NCBI RefSeq assembly: GCF_025210435.1
Contig: NZ_JAOART010000147.1
Span: 1 to 64,000, forward strand
Reading direction: 5' to 3'
Source: Anaeromicrobium sp.
Lineage (GTDB): Bacteria; Bacillota; Clostridia; Peptostreptococcales; Thermotaleaceae
DNA: 64,000 bases
Within the stretch, counting starts at the first letter, position 1; the number at the start of each line of letters is the position of its first letter. The notes under the pieces were generated by a model, which ran no database searches, was not told the DNA's origin, and saw only the letters and a list, made by a program, of their open reading frames with translations. The translations under genes were made by a program, and so were the position numbers. Positions 59,359 through 64,000 of this stretch are shown one piece after another.

Positions 59359-60243
59359 TTAGCCATTTATAATATATCCCCCATTTACATGAATCATTTG
59401 TCCTGTTACATAGGAAGAATCAACTGACGCCAAATATACATATGCAGGTGCCACTTCCACTGGTTGTCCTACACGACCGAATTCTGTATTTTTTCCAAAC
59501 TCAGTAATCTTTTGTGGACTAAAAGTAGCTGCTATCAAAGGGGTCCATATAGGTCCTGGTGCCACACCATTTACTCTAATTCTCTTATCTGATAATGATA
59601 TGGCCAAAGACCTGGTTAAAGATACTACTGCTCCCTTAGATGAAGCATAGTCCATTACCTGTTCATTTCCTTTATAAGCAGTTACAGAGGCCGTATTAAT
59701 TATACTACTACCTTCCTTTAAATGGGGTAGGGCTGCCTTTATTAAATAGAATATAGAAAATACATTTATGTCAAATGTCCTTTTTAATTGTTGAGCAGTT
59801 ATGTCTAATATGCTCCTTTGAGCATAGTGCTCTCCTGCATTATTTACTAATACATCTAATTGCCCAAATTCATCAATTACCTTCTTAACTATTTCATTGC
59901 AAACACTTTCATCTCCTATATCACCTGGAAGTAATATACACTTTCTATTTTCCTTCTCAACTAAGTACTTAGTTAACTGAGCATCATCCTTTTCATCTAA
60001 ATAGGATATGGCAATGTGTGCTCCTTCTTTTGCAAAGGCTATGGCCACTGCTTTGCCTATACCACTATCTCCTCCTGTTATTAAGGCTACTTTATTAAGT
60101 AATTTTTCACCACTATATTTATAAGATGGATGAGAATATATAGGAAGAGGATTCATTTTATACTCAACCCCAGGTTTCTTACTTTGCATTTGAGGTGGTA
60201 ATTTTTCTGGAAGATTTAAGTTAAATTCAGATTTTGTATCCAC
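59359..60243 (-). CDS. Short-chain dehydrogenase of the general-stress type (YhdF/GS39-like)
   Basis: This 294-residue SDR has an N-terminal extension of about 45 residues (LPEKLPPQMQSKKPGVEYKM), as in the Bacillus general stress proteins Gs39 and YhdF. The Rossmann site is TGGDSGIGKAVA, NNAG is present (LVNNAGEHYAQ), and the catalytic YxxxK is YASSK with the Ser in INTASV. It uses NAD(P)H; the substrate is unknown. Start ATG 60241-60243. A 12-bp inverted repeat lies just upstream at 60261-60293. Confidence 0.88.
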   Translation of the reverse strand: MDTKSEFNLNLPEKLPPQMQSKKPGVEYKMNPLPIYSHPSYKYSGEKLLNKVALITGGDSGIGKAVAIAFAKEGAHIAISYLDEKDDAQLTKYLVEKENRKCILLPGDIGDESVCNEIVKKVIDEFGQLDVLVNNAGEHYAQRSILDITAQQLKRTFDINVFSIFYLIKAALPHLKEGSSIINTASVTAYKGNEQVMDYASSKGAVVSLTRSLAISLSDKRIRVNGVAPGPIWTPLIAATFSPQKITEFGKNTEFGRVGQPVEVAPAYVYLASVDSSYVTGQMIHVNGGYIING

Positions 60244-60260
60244 TTATTATCGTCACTCCT

Positions 60261-60293
60261 ATACTATAAATTTTTATTTTCAATTTATAGTAT
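60261..60293. promoter_or_regulatory. 12-bp dyad upstream of the SDR gene
   Basis: ATACTATAAATT and AATTTATAGTAT are perfectly complementary around 9 nt. It lies 18 bp before the SDR start on the minus strand and may be an operator over the promoter. Confidence 0.4.
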
Positions 60294-60343
60294 CCATAAT
60301 CTAACTTAATTTATTCTTAAATGCGTGAAAACTTGTAATTTAT

Positions 60344-61033
60344 CTACATTAATACTTCTACCTTATCATTGATTATAAGTTCATCTTCTTTTACAATACA
60401 ATTGTAAGCTAATATGTTTACACCCTTATCCTTAGCAATCTTTAAAGCTTCAAAAAATTTAGGATCCATTTCCACATTTGGAGTAAATTTTTTTATATCC
60501 TCTATTTGTATTAAAAACAGAATATAATTTTCATAGCCTTCATCTAAAAGGTCTATTAATTCATAAACATGTTTTCGTCCTCTATCTGTAGGAGCATCAG
60601 GAAACATACTTATGCCATCCTTTTCTAAGGTAACGCTTTTAATTTCCACATAACCCTTTGAATTACCCTTCTCATAATACAAATCAAATCTAGAATTTCC
60701 CTTCTTTGCCTCTCTTTTTACACAATCCAAGTCTTGCAATTCCTCCACCTTATTTTCATCTAAAGCTTCATATATTACCTTATTTGTAATTTGTGAATCT
60801 ATATTTATCAATGTCTTATTTTCCTTATAGGCAGCTACTAGGGAATATTTTGTTTTTCTATTAGTATTTTCTGCTTTTTCTAAAATTGCCCTTACTCCCT
60901 TTTCTAAAATTTCTCTACACCTACCTGTATTTTTCACATGAACAGTTTCTATTTCCCCATCTATTGCCACATGGGAAATAAATCGGTTAGGTCTATCTAC
61001 AAATTCTGCTGTCTTGATCCTTTTATATTTCAT
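60344..61033 (-). CDS. sfsA: DNA/RNA nuclease SfsA
   Basis: SfsA of 229 residues, an OB-fold plus nuclease-domain protein first known as a sugar fermentation stimulator and later shown to cut nucleic acids. Diagnostic blocks: AEFVDRPNRFISHVAIDGEI, VHVKNTGRCREIL, the nuclease motif VKREAKKGNSRFDLYYEKGN with YVEIKSVTLEKDG, and FPDAPTDRGRKHVYEL. The PD-(D/E)xK core is intact. Start ATG with GGAGG. Length standard. Confidence 0.95.
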   Translation of the reverse strand: MKYKRIKTAEFVDRPNRFISHVAIDGEIETVHVKNTGRCREILEKGVRAILEKAENTNRKTKYSLVAAYKENKTLINIDSQITNKVIYEALDENKVEELQDLDCVKREAKKGNSRFDLYYEKGNSKGYVEIKSVTLEKDGISMFPDAPTDRGRKHVYELIDLLDEGYENYILFLIQIEDIKKFTPNVEMDPKFFEALKIAKDKGVNILAYNCIVKEDELIINDKVEVLM

Positions 61034-61235
61034 TGAAAACCTCCATATTTCTTATCTATTTGTTCTTATTTTTACCCATTTATGTAATAATCTAAAACAT
61101 ATATATAAGATAATAGGAAAAATGATGAAATCTCACTATTTCCAAGGCAATAGGAAATTAATATCTTATTTGACATCTATGACTAATACATATTATACTT
61201 TAAAAAAACTTATATTTTATAAAGGAAGGTCAATC

Positions 61236-62345
61236 ATGGATTTTAAGATACATAACAAATCAGATAAACCAAATAATATTGTTCATACAGAAAATTCTTT
61301 AATAGAAAAATGTATTTATCTAGAAAAAGAATTACCCCACTTTATGGATGATTTTTTTATATATTTAAAAAATGGTATAGCCCTATCTAGTAGATATGCC
61401 TACTTACAGGACATATTATTCTTTTGTAAGTATTTGGTGAACAAAACTAGTCATACTAATGCTGAAGATACCAGATTAATTCCTAATGAAGATTTTAATA
61501 AATTAAAAGCTAAAGATATTAATAGATTTTTAGGAGACTATTGTACTAGATATATTATTAAAAATCACACCTCCACTGTAGTCATGGAAAACCACAATAG
61601 GGCACTGGCTAGAAAAAAATCTTCCCTTGCCGTATTATTTAAATTTTTATATAGGGATGAAATAATGGATAATAACATTACGGATGGATTTAATCCCATA
61701 AGATTACCTAAACCTCAACCCGATGCCATAAAAAGATTAGAAATTGATGAAGTAGCAAAAATGTTAGATGCAGTGGAAACTGGAATAGGACTAACGGATA
61801 AAGAACTAATTTACTGGAAAAAAACTAAATCAAGGGATAAGGCCATATTAATTCTATTTGTAACCTATGGTTTAAGATTAAAAGAATTAGAACAACTAAA
61901 CATATCTTCTTTTAATTTTAGTAGAGGTGATTTTAAAATATATAGAAAAAGGGGAAAAGAAGTTAATATGCCCCTAAATAAATCTGTGGAAAAAGTCATT
62001 ATGGAATATATTAAAAAGGAACGCCCTGAGGATTCTCAGATACTAGAACAACATAAGGATGCCCTTTTTCTATCTTTACAAAAAACTCGGATGACTCAAC
62101 GAGCCATAAGGCAATTAGTAAAAAAATATACAGCAATAGCTTTAGGAACTACTAAAGATAATGGATATAGTCCCCATAAGTTAAGGGCAACAGCTGCCAC
62201 CTCCTTAATTCAAAATGGGTTTTCCATATACGATGTTCAAAATTTATTAGATCATGATAATGTAACCACAACTCAACTCTATGCGGCTCATAAAAAAGAT
62301 TCTAAGAGACAAATTATTAAACAATTTGAGTGGTTAGAAGAATAA
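61236..62345 (+). CDS. Tyrosine recombinase, XerC/D-like
   Basis: This 369-residue recombinase has a core-binding domain (about 40-190) and a catalytic domain with Arg I R214 (TYGLRLKELEQL), His II H314 and Arg II R317 (SPHKLRATAAT), His III H340 (LLDHDNVTTTQLY) and the nucleophile Tyr349. All are canonical. It is chromosomal-type and longer than XerC/XerD (about 300), with an insertion near residue 190. I choose ATG 61236 with AAAGGAAGG; the open frame extends to 61014 but without a start of equal quality. It could resolve chromosome dimers or act on sites A-E. Confidence 0.9.
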   Translation: MDFKIHNKSDKPNNIVHTENSLIEKCIYLEKELPHFMDDFFIYLKNGIALSSRYAYLQDILFFCKYLVNKTSHTNAEDTRLIPNEDFNKLKAKDINRFLGDYCTRYIIKNHTSTVVMENHNRALARKKSSLAVLFKFLYRDEIMDNNITDGFNPIRLPKPQPDAIKRLEIDEVAKMLDAVETGIGLTDKELIYWKKTKSRDKAILILFVTYGLRLKELEQLNISSFNFSRGDFKIYRKRGKEVNMPLNKSVEKVIMEYIKKERPEDSQILEQHKDALFLSLQKTRMTQRAIRQLVKKYTAIALGTTKDNGYSPHKLRATAATSLIQNGFSIYDVQNLLDHDNVTTTQLYAAHKKDSKRQIIKQFEWLEE

Positions 62346-62381
62346 AAAAAGGAGTGTGGACTTTATAAATCCACATTCCTT

Positions 62382-62675
62382 TTAATTTGTCGGAACTTTT
62401 ATACTTTGTCCAGGATATATATCCCATGAATTTAAATTATTAATTTCACCTATCATATGGACTGTTTTTCGTATATCTTCTTCCTTAGATGTAAATTTTC
62501 TTGCTATAGTCCATATGGTATCTCCCTTTTCTATATAAATTTCTATGTACTTTTTTTCTTCCTTTATAGGGAAATTATTAACTCCAGACACAGTTGTGCA
62601 TAAAAATACTCCTATTATTAACATTATTAATATAATAATATTTTCCCTCTTATATTTTAGTATAAATCCTAACAT
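62382..62675 (-). CDS. YneA-like SOS cell-division inhibitor (LysM protein)
   Basis: This 97-residue protein on the minus strand has a membrane anchor (NIIILIMLIIGVFLCTTVSG), and one LysM domain (EIYIEKGDTIWTIARKF with NNLNSWDIYPGQSIKVPTN). Bacillus YneA has the same build and stands divergent from lexA; it blocks septation during the SOS response. Start ATG 62673-62675 follows GGAGGTG. Three LexA boxes in the divergent promoter region support SOS control. The yneA assignment is by location, size and domains. Confidence 0.82.
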   Translation of the reverse strand: MLGFILKYKRENIIILIMLIIGVFLCTTVSGVNNFPIKEEKKYIEIYIEKGDTIWTIARKFTSKEEDIRKTVHMIGEINNLNSWDIYPGQSIKVPTN

Positions 62676-62687
62676 TAAAGCACCTCC

Positions 62688-62763
62688 AAACATACGTTCT
62701 TTTCACATCTCAATTTTACCAGAACATTCGTTCGCAGTAAAGAGTTTTTTAGAACAAATGTTT
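62688..62763. promoter_or_regulatory. Divergent yneA-like/lexA promoter region with three SOS boxes
   Basis: AAACATACGTTC (62688-62699, one deviation), GAACATTCGTTC (62722-62733) and GAACAAATGTTT (62752-62763) are LexA operators. LexA bound here represses both its own gene and the LysM gene. The box sequences are close to those at 54059 and 54176. Confidence 0.88.
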
Positions 62764-62832
62764 GATTATCTTTCTGAATATATGCTATAATAGTTACAAG
62801 AACTTATATTTGGAGAATTGAGAGGTAATCGT

Positions 62833-63447
62833 ATGAAAGATGAATTAACTAATCAGCAAAGAAAAATACTTGATTTTTTAAAATATACAGTAAGTGAAAA
62901 GGGCTATCCTCCTTCAGTAAGAGAAATTTGTGTAGCAGTAGGTTTAAAATCTACTTCCACTGTACATAATCACTTATCTAAATTAGAAAAAAAAGGCTAT
63001 ATTCGTAAAGATCCTACTAAGCCAAGAGCTATAGAAATTTTAGATACGAAGGATGGCATTCTAGTAAATACTACTACAGTAAATGTTCCTGTAGTAGGCA
63101 AAGTTACTGCAGGAGCTCCCATATTGGCAGTACAAAATGTTGAAGATTCTTTTCCTGTTCCCAAAAACTTTGTGGATGACAATAATTATTTTATGTTAAC
63201 TATAAAAGGAACCAGTATGATTGAGGCAGGAATTCTAGATGGAGATTATGTCCTTATTAAACAACAACAAACTGCATGTAACGGAGATATTGTGGTAGCC
63301 ATGCTAGAAGATGAAGCTACTGTAAAGAGATTTTTTAAGGAAAGTGATTATATCAGATTGCAACCAGAAAATCATACTATGGAACCTATAATATGTAATG
63401 ATGTGAAAATATTAGGACTTGTGAAGGGTGTCTTTAGAAAAATGTAA
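62833..63447 (+). CDS. lexA: SOS repressor LexA
   Basis: LexA of 204 residues has an N-terminal winged helix ([20 protein letters not shown] with [20 protein letters not shown]) and a C-terminal S24 self-cleaving domain. The scissile bond is A93-G94 (VTAGAPI), the nucleophile Ser128 (GTSMIEAG) and the general base Lys165 (ATVKRFF). RecA on single-stranded DNA triggers cleavage. ATG 62833 follows AGAGGT. A bidirectional terminator follows. Confidence 0.98.
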   Translation: MKDELTNQQRKILDFLKYTVSEKGYPPSVREICVAVGLKSTSTVHNHLSKLEKKGYIRKDPTKPRAIEILDTKDGILVNTTTVNVPVVGKVTAGAPILAVQNVEDSFPVPKNFVDDNNYFMLTIKGTSMIEAGILDGDYVLIKQQQTACNGDIVVAMLEDEATVKRFFKESDYIRLQPENHTMEPIICNDVKILGLVKGVFRKM

Positions 63448-63460
63448 TAAGATATAAAGC

Positions 63461-63491
63461 AAAAAACCCATTTGATTTTAAATGGGTTTTT
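63461..63491. terminator. Bidirectional terminator between lexA and the CPBP gene
   Basis: AAAACCCATTT and AAATGGGTTTT pair around a 6-nt loop, with A- and T-runs on both sides. It serves the two convergent genes. Confidence 0.9.
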
Positions 63492-64000
63492 GTGCTTCCT
63501 TCTTTATTAGACTTAATAGTACAAAAATACCTATTATTAAAATTAATGTAGATACAAGTCCAGCCTCAGGTCCAAAACTACCTCCCGTTATCCAATGAGG
63601 TCCAATAGATTTTAATTTAAACAAGGTTCCCGTATCTACTCGATTACCACTAACTTCAAATCCATAAATATTACCCTGTCCCCAGTTCCAAGAGGCATGA
63701 ATACCACATGCACCCCATAATTCCTTATATTTTATAACATAAAGTCCAAATAACAGACCTACTAATACAATATTAATTAAGGCTATACTATTCACATTAG
63801 GATTTAAAAAATGGGCTACGGAAAAAAGCATGGAAGATACTATAAGGCCTAATCCAGCATTATATTTAGCTCCTATTACATTCATAAGCCATCCCCTTGT
63901 TAAGATTTCTTCTGTAGCACTTTGAACTATCCATCCAGGTAAAACCAATAAAACACTTCCTATAGCTGCTACTCCCACTTTTCCATGAAAATTTTTATCT
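63478..64000 (-). CDS. CPBP-family intramembrane protease (partial, cut by window edge)
   Basis: The C-terminal 170 or so residues of a CPBP (Abi/Rce1-like) membrane protease on the minus strand. Motif 1 is TEEILTRGW (EExxxR), motif 2 FSVAHFLNPN (FxxxH) and motif 3 GIHASWNWGQG (HxxxN-type). They form the metal site within the membrane. The frame remains open to the right edge (an internal GTG at 63976-63978 is not the start), so the N-terminus is missing. Bacterial members act in bacteriocin immunity or protein maturation; the role here is unknown. Confidence 0.85.
   Translation of the reverse strand, partial: DKNFHGKVGVAAIGSVLLVLPGWIVQSATEEILTRGWLMNVIGAKYNAGLGLIVSSMLFSVAHFLNPNVNSIALINIVLVGLLFGLYVIKYKELWGACGIHASWNWGQGNIYGFEVSGNRVDTGTLFKLKSIGPHWITGGSFGPEAGLVSTLILIIGIFVLLSLIKKEAQKPI

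Noticed and set aside
61014..61235. Long N-terminal extension of the recombinase at 61236
   Set aside because: It would run into the sfsA promoter region, is rich in rare residues, and lacks a ribosome site; AAAGGAAGG stands before ATG 61236.
1..64000. tRNA or rRNA genes
   Set aside because: I found no cloverleaf with the conserved GGTTCRA arm and no rRNA sequence; the only large structured RNA is the OLE candidate.

Overview
The window is very AT-rich DNA from an endospore-forming, Gram-positive anaerobe of the class Clostridia. This rests on a complete spoIIIAA-AH operon, spoIVB-spo0A, an OLE RNA with its partner protein OapA, and the order folD-xseA-xseB-ispA-[OLE-oapA]-dxs-tlyA-argR-recN-spoIVB-spo0A that is known from OLE-bearing Firmicutes. 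The gene content (CD1247-like and CD3324-like proteins, xer/yneA-like/lexA) would fit Tissierellales, but the order-level assignment is inference.

Region 1 (1-2,900) holds decayed genes: the tail of an ABC transporter, an IS630-type transposase fragment, the C-terminus of an AraC regulator, and a MATE efflux gene with several frameshifts and a stop. Region 2 (2,900-10,450) is an iron locus: an AraC-type regulator, two Fur boxes, feoA-feoB-feoC-like, then two overlapping half-ABC transporter genes closed by a terminator. Region 3 (10,450-18,790) is a mobile, accessory segment: three tandem large serine recombinases with a small upstream protein, then small DUF genes, one of them split by a stop codon. 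Region 4 (18,792-27,597) is one operon for a type IV pilus or type II secretion-like machine: PilB, PilC, a major prepilin, PilM/N/O-like proteins, a secreted protein with an SLH-like region, and four minor pseudopilins. No prepilin peptidase or retraction ATPase lies in the window.

Region 5 (27,700-49,600) is the conserved core: a broken pepQ-like gene, efp, the spoIIIA operon, an Asp23 protein, nusB, folD, xseAB, ispA, the roughly 590-nt OLE RNA, oapA, dxs, tlyA, argR, recN, spoIVB and spo0A. spo0A has a textbook sigma-H promoter with an overlapping 0A box.

Region 6 (49,600-57,700) carries small genes, an MscS-type channel, a CD3324-like/MutS-like pair behind a possible leader peptide and hairpin, and then the most unusual locus. 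Here two tyrosine recombinases sit in two units of almost equal length (about 1.1 kb). The units are bounded by exact copies of an 11-bp motif (TTATGGTAAAC). The motif occurs five times in 3.3 kb, once inverted, and most copies sit in an imperfect dyad like a recombinase core site. LexA-type boxes and a palindromic pair of 0A boxes lie in the same stretch. The first recombinase lacks two canonical catalytic residues. Region 7 (57,650-64,000) has a hypothetical protein, a metallo-beta-lactamase-fold protein, a stress-type SDR, sfsA, a complete third tyrosine recombinase, a YneA-like LysM protein divergent from lexA over three SOS boxes, and a CPBP protease running off the right edge.
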